Source: Termitomyces sp. T153 (Eukaryota > Basidiomycota > Agaricomycetes > Agaricales > Lyophyllaceae). From it: a DNA stretch of 64,000 nucleotides. Location: assembly GCA_018296165.2 (NCBI GenBank), contig JACKQL020000070.1:186001-250000 (forward strand). The letters run 5' to 3'. Below are positions 1-10,475 of the stretch, piece after piece (within the stretch, counting starts at the first letter, position 1; every line of letters starts with the position of its first letter). Position numbers and translations under genes: made by a program. The notes below the pieces were generated by a model. The model was given only the letters and a program-made list of their open reading frames with translations, was not told the DNA's origin and did not search any database.

Positions 1-443
1 ATTCAGCACTGTTTGAGCACCACTGACAGCAAGTACGCGCTGAGACACAAGAAGAGCTGCGCTAAGAAAGTTGAGAGCTAGCAGCATTCGCACTCGACCG
101 AGATGAAGACAAAAGTTTGTGACGGTAATGATGGTTTGAATTCAGCCTTACATCATTGGCTTGGACCAAACAACGCGTACGCGGTCTTGCGGAGTTCAGC
201 GGTCCGGGGTCGTGCGCAAAATCTTCGACAACGTAAGAACATGCAACTTTTGGTAAGGTGGGATTGGGAGCAACGGGAATTCCGATCACCTATCCGACCT
301 TATCCAACGGTCATTCAACAATTCATCAATACGCCACCGATCGTTCATTTACATAGATCGACTTCAGAAACGTGAATCCTCCCAAGCGGCTTCAAGGTCG
401 ATGCTGACTATCTTAGCAGGCTCGCCCAAGGCGCCTTTACATC
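1..443. other. 5' flank of the FGGY kinase gene
   Basis: No convincing gene is seen. Short open frames occur on both strands but lack homology, splice context or coding character. The stretch probably holds the promoter and 5' leader of the kinase gene that starts at 444. Confidence 0.5.
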
Positions 444-2723
444 ATGTCCCTTGAAACATATTACATAGGTATAGACGTCGGAACAGGTTCTGTTCGCGCC
501 TCTCTGGTTAAGAAGGATGGTTCTGTTGTCGCTTCCTCCATCCATGACACGATCACATATCGCGATCCGAATGATCATCGCATCTTCGAACAATCGACCA
601 CCAACATATGGTCAAATATCTGCGCGGCCGTGAAGGACTGCCTTTCCTCGTCAAATACTTCACCATCTGCCGTAAAAGGCTTGGGGTTTGATGCGACATG
701 TTCATTGGCCGTGTCAGACTTCCAAGGCGAGCCTATCATAGTCACAAAGGGTGAACGACTGGGACAATATGGCGACAGAAATGTTGTACTATGGGCAGAT
801 CATCGGGCGGAAAAAGAGGCTGACTTGATAAACAGCACTGAATCCGTTGTCTTGGACTATGTCGGTGGGGTCATGAGTGTATAAGCATCTTTATCTGAGG
901 GCGACAGATTCCAATATTGACTCTTTGTTGGTTTAGCTCGAGATGGAAATACCCAAAATACTGTGGCTCAAGAATCACATGGACCCAACGCTCTTCTCCC
1001 GATGCCAGTTCTTCGATCTCCCAGACTTCCTGACATACCGTGCAACCTCCAACGTAACTCGATCATGTTGCTCTCTTACCTGCAAATGTTCCTATGTGCC
1101 CAAAAGTGGTTGGAATGCCGAGTTCTTCAAAAAGATCGGCCTTGGGGATATCGCAAGGACTGGGTACAAGCAGTTGGGAGCAGAAGCCAGCAACCTCCTA
1201 ACCGCAGGCCATCCGGTCGGCAAAGGCCTTACAAAGGGTTCAGCAGAAGAACTCGGCTTGATAGAAGGGACGCCTGTGGGAAGCGGACTGATTGATGCGT
1301 GTGTTGGATTCAACTATCACGAAGTTGAAGTTTTTATACCTTTGGCAGATATGCTGGGTGGCTTGGTACAGTTGCAGCTCGATATAAAGAAGATGGCATA
1401 CTTTCCGAGATCATTCCATCTCTGGACACATCTCAGCATCGCCTCGCTGCTGTTGCTGGTACAAGCACTTGTCATCTAGTCCAGGTGTGTCATTCCGGGC
1501 TACTCACGTACTTAGATTCGGCTGAAGCCAGGTCAGAGTCCTAAAGGTGTCTTTGTCAACGGGGTATGGGGGCCGTATAAAGTGCGTATTCCTGTTCTCA
1601 TTGAGCTACAAAGCTTGAGTTTCGATAGGACGCTGTTTTCCAAGGATGGTGGATGAATGAAGGCGGGCAGTCATCAACTGGCCAAGTATGTTGATCTCAC
1701 TGCTGGTTACACATCATCATCATTCTTGTCTTCGCAGTTGATTGACTTTATTCTGACAACTCATCCCGCGTATACCAAGCTTGTAGAGCTGGCAAAGGTG
1801 CAAGAAAAGAACATCCACACTGGTCGGCACTTCTTTGCTTTTATAAGGTGGAACAAATGCTGATATTGCCTTGTCAGTTCTTCAAGAAATTCTGGAGGAG
1901 CTCAGAATAGAGCGTAATGTCGACACATTAACGGAACTCACTAAAGATCTCCACATTTATCCCGACTTCCATGGTATTTATTCATCGTCTTCCTCCAGTA
2001 CTAAAATAGTACAACCTGACATGTTATAGGAAACAGGTCGCCAATTGCAGATCCTCGGATGAGGGGATCGTTCGTCGGCCTAGAGCTTGTGAGTGACACG
2101 ACACTATCCTGTCGATCCCAGGAACTTCATTGAAAGCCTGATCCGTAGGATGATGGCCTCAACGACCTTGCGCGGAAGTACAATGTCACCCTTGAAGCTA
2201 TTGCTCTGCAAACGCGGCATATTATCGACGAGATGAACGCAAAAGGACATGACATATCTACGATATACATGAGTGGTGGGCAGGCGAAGAATATACCGCT
2301 AATGAAGCTCTTTGCTGATATATGTGGTATGCCGGTTGTTTTACCGTTCGAACATTCTGCGGCAGTGGTACTGGGTGCTGCGATGCTAGGGCGGTTTGCG
2401 GCAGAGTTTAGCGAGAGGAGTGTCCAAGAAGAAAAAGAAGAGGGTGAAGAAAGTGGAACGTATATCGCTCCCTGTGATCTGAGTGGGCAGCAGCAGGGTG
2501 ATCTGCTGTGGAAGATCATGGTGAGGGTTTTTTATCTAACCACACATCCTTTCCCTATCGATCATCACACACACAGGTCGAGATGACACCTGTCGGAACA
2601 CTCGTTGTACCCTCAGCGTCTGCGAGAGAGAAGAAACTATTGGAAACTAAGTATAAGATATTCAGGGAAAGCATCGAAATTCAAAAGCGATGGAGAAAAG
2701 AAATGGATGAAGCATCAAAATGA
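444..2723 (+). CDS. FGGY-family carbohydrate kinase, D-ribulokinase-like
   Basis: Ten exons: 444-878, 937-1298, 1349-1484, 1537-1581, 1629-1685, 1738-1822, 1878-1973, 2030-2088, 2149-2520, 2577-2723; 597 aa. Family knowledge: FGGY kinases of the FGGY/YDR109c (YpCarbK) branch phosphorylate D-ribulose or related ketopentoses with ATP, probably in the cytosol. Seen: the N-terminal phosphate-binding motif IGIDVGTGSVRA, then FDATCSLAV, AGTSTCHLV, DFHGNRSPIADP and the C-terminal MSGGQAKN ATP-site motif, in family order. Length suits the fungal branch. Every intron is 47-60 nt with GT-AG ends, and joining them restores conserved blocks such as SPKGVFVNGVWGPYK. The first ATG of the open frame opens directly into the motif. 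It is convergent with the Erg27 gene. The substrate is inferred from the family branch. Confidence 0.88.
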
Positions 2724-3047
2724 TGTTGTATTCGAGAATCAAATGAATTACATACATCAGGCAAGCTCAGGTCAAAAAATGAGTGATTTCGAGGATTGCA
2801 ATAACCCATGGTAGTGAGCAGAGCGAAAAATATCAAGTCATTTCTACCATAAACTCTGGCGACAAGTGCGTCTTGTTTGTAGGTGACTGACTCTACTGCC
2901 GCTGAATATCTCAAGTAAGCTAACACAAGGTTATTAACGCCATTACCTCAACCCAATGTGAATTTCTTCAAGATAACGTCGGAAAGAAAAATATTTTTGT
3001 AGGGGAATCATATCAGATTGACGATAGCGGCCAACATGATTGTTGTA
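2724..3047. other. convergent intergenic region
   Basis: This AT-rich spacer lies between the 3' ends of the FGGY kinase (+) and the Erg27 reductase (-). It should contain both 3' UTRs and polyadenylation sites. No gene or repeat is seen. Confidence 0.5.
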
Positions 3048-4487
3048 TCAGCGTTCAGCAATATGCTCAGGGGCTGTCTCGAATTTCAAGGTGATCTCTT
3101 CCGCGTTCTTGAAGGATTGATATAAGGCTTCGAGCTTGTTCAAAAGAACATCACTCTCCGCTCGATTTTCTGTCCATTTCTTGACATCCATGACGCCTAC
3201 TCGTTCGTGACCCCACCGATTTGTTTCTGCACCAAATTTAGCTGGACGAGGAGTTGTGCCATCCCGCTTGTCAAATAGCGTCACGAATGCCAAAGGGGCT
3301 AAAGAAATGTGTACGGCTGCAATGGCCGCTTTGAAGGGATCGATAGTATGGTTCGGAGATCCCAAGAAGCGTACCTATATAACGTGTTCAGGGGGATGGA
3401 CTACAGCTTGATATAACAAAATCACGTACGAGATAGAAGACAAGCACTTTGCAAAAATTGAGCACAGGTCCGATTAAAGCGTCAGCGACATTCGTTGAGC
3501 ATACCCCTGGATGTGCGACGAAGTGTCGTATACGCCGAGAAGCTGATCTTTGAAGTGCCAGCTGATCGAGACGCGTCGAAATTAGGTCGATCTGATACTT
3601 TGTGCATTCGTATGAGTGTCCGGATTTTTTGTTTTGCCAGTCCTCCGGGTCGAAAAAGTTCGGTGAAGCCTCGACAGAGGATGACCACACAACGCGAGAA
3701 CCGAGATGTGACGGAGACGCAAGGAGGAGATGTTGAATGGATCGGTACTGTACTTTATTAGAAATTTCATTGGATAAACGCCAATGAAACTTACAAGAAC
3801 ATAATGACTGAATAGATTGCACTGCCATACCCACCCTAGGCCGTCTATGCTGAGTTCTCCTGAGTGTTGGTGATAATAATTAGGAGCCGTTACTCCATTC
3901 ACTGGCTCGGTGAGGAGCTGTTTAATAGCCCCAATCCAGTCTATTCGACTGAAGCTTGCGACGCCAGCATTCAGAATCAAGTGAGAAATATAAGGATATC
4001 TAAGTTAATTTGATTTAGAAGGTTGTATCGTCATTTGGAATTTTATTAGCTCACTTGTTGGTAACCTCGTCCGCAAATTTGAATACGGTACTGATCATTG
4101 CAAGGTCAATGCATACGATGTCAATAATAACGTTCTTGCGAAAAGAATGGGCATATCCGTCATAACCAGGTTCCTTCTGGAGTCGATTGATGTAAGAATC
4201 CAGTAGACCTAGCAAATTTGTTCGTGCTGCCTCAGCGCGAGTCATACTTCTGCAAGCCATTATAAGAGTAAGCCCGTTATGAGGTTCCATTGCTGACGCG
4301 TCGCAATTGACCGCGAAGCCCTGAGGTAACGCATCATTTGGTGTGGCATGGCACAGCTGAAAAAGAAGTCGCTGGCATATGCCAAAGCCTACACCACTGC
4401 AGGTAAAATTCCCAATCAAACCGCTATATCTAGAGAGATCAGGACTCACCCATTCGCACCCGTCACAACGACAATGGGCCTTACCAT
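3048..4487 (-). CDS. ERG27: 3-keto-steroid reductase of ergosterol synthesis (Erg27-like SDR)
   Basis: Five exons on the minus strand: 4487-4450, 4396-4055, 3999-3795, 3747-3430, 3374-3048; 409 aa. Family knowledge: Erg27 reduces the C-3 ketone during C-4 demethylation of sterols with NADPH, in a complex with Erg25, Erg26 and Erg28 at the ER and lipid droplets. Seen: the N-terminal Rossmann motif TGANGGVG is split by the first intron; an NAG motif is followed by RIDWIGAIKQLL, a signature of Erg27 rather than of general short-chain dehydrogenases; the catalytic Y-x3-K pair is in SYECTKYQ; LGSPNHTIDPFKAA lies near the C-terminus. Introns are 47-55 nt. The start ATG sits six codons before TGANGG. 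Its neighbour, NOP58, lies 184 bp upstream on the same strand. Confidence 0.92.
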
Positions 4488-4671
4488 CGTGGCACAACGC
4501 AAACATCGTACGATTCCAAGTAAAGTAGTCAATACTACCACTGTCACACGCGTGACCTATAAGTCATGTAAATGCTTAAGTAAATGTTACAGTACAACTC
4601 ATATATAGATGAGATAGGTAAGATGGAAAGCAAGATGTGTACTGATAAGATGAAAATCTACAGGGGGTAGC

Positions 4672-6807
4672 CTATGCCGACTTCTTCTTCTTCTTCTTCG
4701 GTGACTCCCCATCCACCTGCATGGCAGCCTCCTTGGCGGCCTCCTTTTCAGCCTTGCGTGCTTTCTTTCGTGCTTTTCGCTCCTCCTCAGTCTCCTCCTG
4801 ACGATCAAAACCCATCGATAAAGGACAAGAATAGAGGAGACAAGATCTACTGACCTTCGGCTTGGGTTCCTCCGCAACACCATTGACCTCGCTCTCTCTC
4901 CGTTTCCGCTTCTTATCTTTATTCTCCTCCTTTACATCACCATCTATCTCAACGTCCGAGCCATCCTGAGCAGCAGCCTTTTCCTTCTCAGCCTTCTTCT
5001 TCGCCCTTCTTTCCTCTTTCGCCTTCCGCTTTTCCTCCTTCACATCCATCACAGCCTTCACCGCGATCTCCATCGGGTCATCGCGCTGCGTCGGTACAAG
5101 GTCTACCGCATCCGCTTGTGTGTTGTATGTTTTCACGTCGCCCTTCATCTCGAAGCGCTGCTGTTTCTTGCCGCCCTCGGCGAAGCGGTTAGCACCAGCG
5201 AGGTCGCCTGTGTACTCGAGGGCACGTAGTCGTGACTCGAGTTTGACGCGGTTTTCGATGCCTATTGAAGGCGCAGAAGAGTCAGATTTACCATCGGAGT
5301 CTGTAAGAGCGTCTACGCGGATTGAAAGGGCGGCTTTTGTCGCAACCATGCGGGCCATCTATACGCTCTTCGTCAGCACTTGATTAAAGAATCAAGCCAG
5401 TTCACAGACCTTTCCCTTGAGTTTGGGTGGTGCTTGACCAATGAGAGAGGCCTACCACAAAATGAGTTGCAGTAGCTAGCAAGCGAAGATATAACTTACA
5501 TGGTAAATAAGACCATATTTTGGAGTGTCATGTTTCGTCTTGAGAGCACGGAAAAGGGCTTTCTCAGCACCAAGAATTTGCACAGTGCTGGCTGGATGTT
5601 TAGCCAAGTTGAGAAGACTGCCGGCATGACTGATGAGGCGGGCTCCGACGAGCTCTCCCACAAGGGCGGTGAGATTAGGTGCGATGGCATTCATGCGATT
5701 GCGGAGGTACTCCGCTAGCTGTGCGCGATATGCGGTGATAGCGATGACTTGGTCGCAAAGGGAGTGGATGTGAGAAATGTCGGAGTCAGATATTTCTGTG
5801 CCCATGGAAATTTCGGCGGCGGCTTTGAGGACGGCCTCGAGGTCTTCGGGAAGGATGGCGGCGAACGATGTTGATGCAGCATTGGTGCGAACACCTGTAT
5901 CGGCGCATGAGAGAGGACATACTTAATATTAGAAAAAACGTACCCATTAAGCGGATGACTTTAGCATAGGCAACGTTGTCCGATATTATTTTGGCCATTT
6001 CAGGGAAATGCCAACCGTACCACTCCTACAGCCACTATTAAAGATTTGCCTTGGTTCATGAATCAACATGCCTACTTTTACTCTCATCGCGTAAGTGTTA
6101 ATTTCCTTGTCGAGATCGTCCAATAGAGCTATCGCCTGGACCACCATTGTGTCAACCTTGTCAGGAGAGAACTTGAGCTTGAACCTAAGGAATATAAGCA
6201 TCAATCACTGCCATGTTTTGCTTTGAACGAAGACCCACCGTGAAAGTGAATGACTTAGACCCAAACTCATTGTTGCAAGATCTTGAGGGTTCAATCCCTG
6301 AAGTAGAGCAGACATTTGGTGACGGATACCCCGCCAGAGCTCGCTTTGTTCGTCAGTTGTCGCGCTAACAGATATGCTGAGCTTCTTGGATATTGATCGT
6401 GCTATTTCGGTGACATGAAACATACGCCCGACAGTCAGAGCTGAGAAAACTCACAGAGATGAGGATCGACCACAAGCAAGGATTCCTTTCCTTTTCCCTT
6501 CCCTAATACCTCATCCGTCAGAAATTGTTTCAGGCCTTTGCCAAGTTTTCCGTTTTGCAGTGCAGTAACATCTTCTACCGCCGTTGCAGTGGATGTAAAA
6601 CGATGCAAAGCTTTCAGCTTTAATCTTTTGTCATTAAAGAAATTTTCATGAGCCATACAGAAGATATGCAGACAGCATTCCAACGTACAGTTTGCTCGCC
6701 TGCTCTGGCGTTTGGAATTCTTTCCATAGATCCCCGCTCGAAACTTTGGCCTCATTGGATACTTTGAACAGGCAGTAGCCCATCGCTGTCTCGTATAGAA
6801 CGAGCAT
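4672..6807 (-). CDS. NOP58: Nop58, core protein of box C/D snoRNPs
   Basis: Nine exons on the minus strand: 6807-6689, 6624-6455, 6401-6239, 6184-6076, 6025-5944, 5894-5500, 5451-5410, 5358-4855, 4797-4672; 569 aa. Family knowledge: Nop58 pairs with Nop56, Snu13 and fibrillarin in the nucleolus and is needed for rRNA 2'-O-methylation and pre-rRNA processing. Seen: the N-terminus [16 protein letters not shown] is diagnostic of Nop58 rather than Nop56; [15 protein letters not shown] and the Nop domain stretch [15 protein letters not shown] are intact; the C-terminus is a Lys/Glu-rich KKE/D tail ending [10 protein letters not shown]. The eighth intron (4798-4854) is 57 nt and stop-free, so its retention would add 19 residues. 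The 5'-most intron 3' splice site is chosen by frame and could shift slightly. Confidence 0.95.
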
Positions 6808-8528
6808 TTTCGTAGAATATGAAAAAAAGTAATGCAAACGAGCAGCGCGACGACCGACGACGACAAACTTTTCCGATGAAATTTATTGAGCTTTCCCACG
6901 ATTCGTGAGAGTATATTTCCAATTCTAGAAGATTGGAAGTCTCCGACCACTTTTCTGTTGGAAAAAGGAATATATAGGATAGGAAACCTGTCATACCACT
7001 TCTTTGACAGATTTTTCCTTTGGAAAGAGGCTTTTTCCATTGTTCAAAGCCTTTATTTCCTTGGGAAACCTGCCAGCAGTGAAGTACGACAGCCATCTTG
7101 GGATCTTCATCATCCTTCTCAGTCGTCCAAACGAAAGTCGACAAGCTCAGGACGGTGTCAATCCCCTGGAGATTGAGTCCCAAGCCAAATGAAACATGGT
7201 TATTTCAAATATCTCTTCTCAATCATTAGAACCTGCAGGTTTGTGCCAGTGTTCGTCTGTGCTCTATCAAAGTTTTGAGCAACATGTGACAGGTGTGTTA
7301 TATAATGTCCTTGAATTTATCTAGTCTCATTGAGTGAAAGTTCCGAAGTATTTCTCGACATTCGATTATTAACAATCTTTTGCAGTTTCAGTAATGAGTC
7401 ATTTACCGGTCATCTTGTCCCCAGGCTTGCGCAAGTTCATTAAGAAACAAAAGCAGTTGGAAAGGGAGTAGGACAGTTTGTTTCCACGCAACAAGAACAT
7501 CTGCATCACCATCGTCATCTTGGGATCGATTACCTCCAAAGCATAGTCATATTGATTGATTCATAATGTCCGCTCAGCAAATGGGACACCCGGGCATGCC
7601 AAGATTGAACGAGCAAATTAGATCTTGAATCCCCTCAGGCTTTCTCGGATTTTGCATTTGCATTAGACAGTCGATACTGTATATTATTCATGCATTACAC
7701 GGAGTCTCGAGGTTATTGATCAATATAACAATCGGGTGGCAAAGCTTGGGTTCCGAAAAAGAATTGGGACCCCAGCATCTCCTGTCTTTGTTGGGATAAC
7801 CAAGGACGAATGAAGTGTATCAAAGAAGAGGGAGACGGATCCCGAACGCGAAGATGATCAGCAGGCTTTGTTTGAAATTTGCCTAGCTAGCGATTGTCGC
7901 TTTGCGTATACCATCAAGTCCGAGAAAACATACGTGCTTTCGCGAGATCCTGGTGCTGATACTCACAAGTTCCGCTCTTACAACGGAGTTACAGACATGC
8001 GCCAAGTCATTTTTTATCTGGACGATTTCGAAAGCAGGCCTGAAGATAAGGCAGGACTCTGGGGGTCAGCGCAAATAGGCTTGGTTCACAATTAACGTCG
8101 AGTTTATCCTGTTTGAAAACACAATTCTCAGCTACAGTGATATCCATACCTTCAACATGAAAAGCTGTGCACGAGGACAATCCGCGAGTTCTAAGAACGT
8201 CCACCACATTTTGAAAGTTCATGCGAGAAAACGGAAGGTGATCAATACTTAGCTCCGGCAAATGCCTTTCATTCGAGTCTACCCGATTCAAGGAAGTCAC
8301 CTTTGCGTACTGACAAGCACCACAAACCCTACTATCATTATGCCAACCACGCTAAATGCAAGCAAATACTCGAATGTAACCGACGTCAGATAACTCGAGT
8401 CGTTCCAGGAGGCGACTGATAAGAACCTGCACTCCTAAAGGTTACATGAAAGAAGTTTTTCCAGCGCATAAGCATGTATTTTGATGTGCAGTGGTGTACA
8501 TGGACATATCGAGCATGAGAATAATTCT
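6808..8528. other. long intergenic region without a supported gene
   Basis: About 1.7 kb lies between the 5' end of NOP58 and the 3' end of the eS25 gene. Open frames here (for example 6752-7183 minus, 7868-8095 plus, 8007-8300 minus) have no recognisable domain and no partner exons. The 8007-8300 minus frame is mildly leucine-rich and could be an F-box/LRR remnant, but I cannot support it. Confidence 0.45.
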
Positions 8529-9055
8529 CTAATCTGAGGCTGCAGTTGCACGGGCTAGTGAAAAGTGTAAGCGGACACAAACTGCTACCTGACCTTCCAG
8601 ATACTCACTGTAGATCAACTGGTTAGAAGAGTGCACGATCCTCTTGATGTGTCCCTCCCTCTCCAAATGCTTGATAGCAACACGAGCAAGGCTTCCACCA
8701 ATTTTTAGCCGCTCGATGAGGATGCTCTGGCTGATGAATTTGAAAGTAGGAACCTCCTTGAAGATGCGGTCGTATGTCGCCTTATCGAGGGTGACGGCGT
8801 GGACTGCCTTGTCCTTGACCTTTCCTTTCGACCACTTCTTCTTCTTGGCGGCCTTGCCGCCTGACGACGACGTGGGTGCGGCTTTTGCTTTGGCCTGTAG
8901 ACTTCAAAATCAGTACGAATTCCTGAACAACATCCATTTGGTCAGAGTCGCATCCAGCTTCAAACTGCTCCCAAATCCATCGTTTCTTTCTAATTACATA
9001 GCTAGATGCCATAGACTCGTCCGGCATAGATCTAGAGTGAAAAATTACTCACCAT
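8529..9055 (-). CDS. RPS25: 40S ribosomal protein eS25
   Basis: Three exons on the minus strand: 9055-9053, 8894-8609, 8554-8529; 104 aa. Exon 1 is only the ATG, followed by a 158-nt intron; the frame then reads MAKAKAAPTSSSGGKAAK. Family knowledge: eS25 sits on the 40S head near the E site and supports IRES and non-canonical initiation. Seen: the lysine-rich start, KKKKWSKGKVKDK, LDKATYDRIFKEVP, the winged-helix segment RLKIGGSLARVAIKHL and the C-terminal QLIYTRATAASD across the last intron. Length equals the family's. An ATG-only first exon with a long first intron is common in fungal ribosomal protein genes. Confidence 0.95.
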
Positions 9056-9813
9056 TGTCTTGGAGGACCGTCGGTATGGGGAACGATGAGGCCAGACAGA
9101 GTTTTCGGAAGTGTGTGCGTGCCTTGTTTGGCACGATGACGTAAGCTGTGGCGGTGAACCTGTGCAACCTGAGCTCGACTTTTATATGGTATGCGAACAT
9201 AACTGGAGGGATACTCTCGTTTCTTGGGGAAAGCGATGGTTCCGTTATGTACAAATGGATTAACGTTTCACGGAGACTTGGTTCTGTGTCTCCGCTTGGT
9301 GTCCCCTTCTAGCTATGGCTCCCGTTTGTCGTTGTCCTCCTATTAAATCTGAACACGAGCACAGCCCCATCAACTATGTTGCACAGCATTTGACCCACTT
9401 TAACTGGAAATGCTTGTGGTTTTGCCACACTCCTAGTTTGTCAAGGTCGGGGCCTCCTCATGTCTTTTCTCTACTTCGACATCAATCTTCTTCATAAAAA
9501 CTCAGGTTCTTGTGAATTTTCAACTTTACTGAACAGGGTAGACACCACCTCTTTCCTTATCTGGTTGAAGTTCATCTTAATTATTTGTCCGTCCATCTTA
9601 AGGTAGGGCGCCACCCCCTTTTCGTTGGTGTAAACTTCTGTGGTATATTGTAAACGTGGGGGGTCAGGACCCACTCTATGCCGATGATTGTGGCTCTACG
9701 CCCCTTTCGAGAAATTGATAAAAGCCGCCCTCAAATGGTCAAGTACGCCACAAGGTTCTCCCACTACCTGCACCACTTCACAATTTCGACCCTACTACCA
9801 ATTGCAACTCATC
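9056..9813. other. intergenic region between eS25 and a small + strand gene
   Basis: It presumably holds two divergent promoters. An open frame at 9315-9497 and one at 9492-9674 (minus) show no domain or splice partners. Upstream of 9814 the reading frame of the small gene stays open but has no ATG. Confidence 0.45.
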
Positions 9814-10234
9814 ATGATACACATCCCTTACTTCACCAAGAGAGCAGCTGCTAAGCGCCAGGTACTTCTTTCTCTCGATGTTTCGCAACTTTCTTACACA
9901 TTTTTAGGCAAAGATTGATGAGCTGCTCAATAGCCCTACTCTAATGCTGCGTGACTCAATAATCGTGAACCCGGTATGTATCTCACTTGCTTTTCGCCTG
10001 ATTTGAACTCACCTCCGCGCTTCTACTTAGTTGTATAAGGGTCCTCACCCATACCGTGGTCCTGAGATGTCCGACCCCGCGAATAAAGGAAAAACCTTTA
10101 TCTTTATCAGGGAGCCTATTCCACAGGACTTCTCTCGCACTAAACCTTACCGCAAGGGGAGAAAATCTCGTGAACTCAGGTTCGAAGAAGTCGAAGAGAT
10201 GATCTGTGCCGGTTATCTTTTGCACGCTATATGA
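9814..10234 (+). CDS. small basic protein of unknown function
   Basis: Three exons, 9814-9861, 9908-9973 and 10031-10234, give 105 aa. I do not recognise the protein. Seen: a start MIHIPYFTKRAAAKRQ, then AKIDELLNSPTLML, a Pro/Arg-rich middle with PHPYRGPEMSDP, a strongly basic block RTKPYRKGRKSREL and an acidic helix RFEEVEEMI. Both introns (46 and 57 nt) have clean GT-AG ends and keep the frame, which is the main support that the gene is real. The basic, compact character would suit a small ribosome- or mitochondrion-associated protein, but that is a guess. The last five codons overlap a 53-bp tandem duplication that continues past the stop. Confidence 0.6.
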
Positions 10235-10319
10235 ATAAGGAGCGAAAAAATAAAACTCAGTCTCACTATCTTTTGCACACTATACAAATAAGTATCGAAA
10301 AAATAAAACTTATTTTCAG
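10214..10319. repeat. 53-bp tandem duplication across a stop codon
   Basis: Copies at 10214-10266 and 10267-10319 both begin TATCTTTTGCAC and share GAAAAAATAAAACT, with about ten mismatches between them. The first copy contains the last codons and stop of the small gene; the second has diverged so that the equivalent stop is lost. Confidence 0.85.
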
Positions 10320-10475
10320 TCCCTAAAAACCCAATCCCCTTCGGGCTATACTTGAGCTGCGATAAATTCCACCTTGTAAACAGGACGTGACGAAAGGGGG
10401 ATCAATTTCTCACGGCTTCTGATTACCGAAATCGACACGTCGACGGTGCGCTGCCTTGGGCCACAGTCAGTAACA

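Noticed and set aside
1485..1515. 31-nt intron in the FGGY kinase
   Set aside because: A 52-nt intron ending at 1536 restores the conserved VQSPKG sequence and has a normal length.
1823..1847. 25-nt intron in the FGGY kinase
   Set aside because: The 55-nt alternative (1823-1877) gives the better-conserved protein, and 25 nt is too short for splicing.
6752..7192. Overlapping frames on both strands upstream of NOP58
   Set aside because: They overlap the NOP58 start exon or its 5' region in other frames and show no domain.
8007..8300. Minus-strand frame resembling a leucine-rich fragment
   Set aside because: No F-box, no flanking exons and no clear repeat; support is too weak to call a gene.
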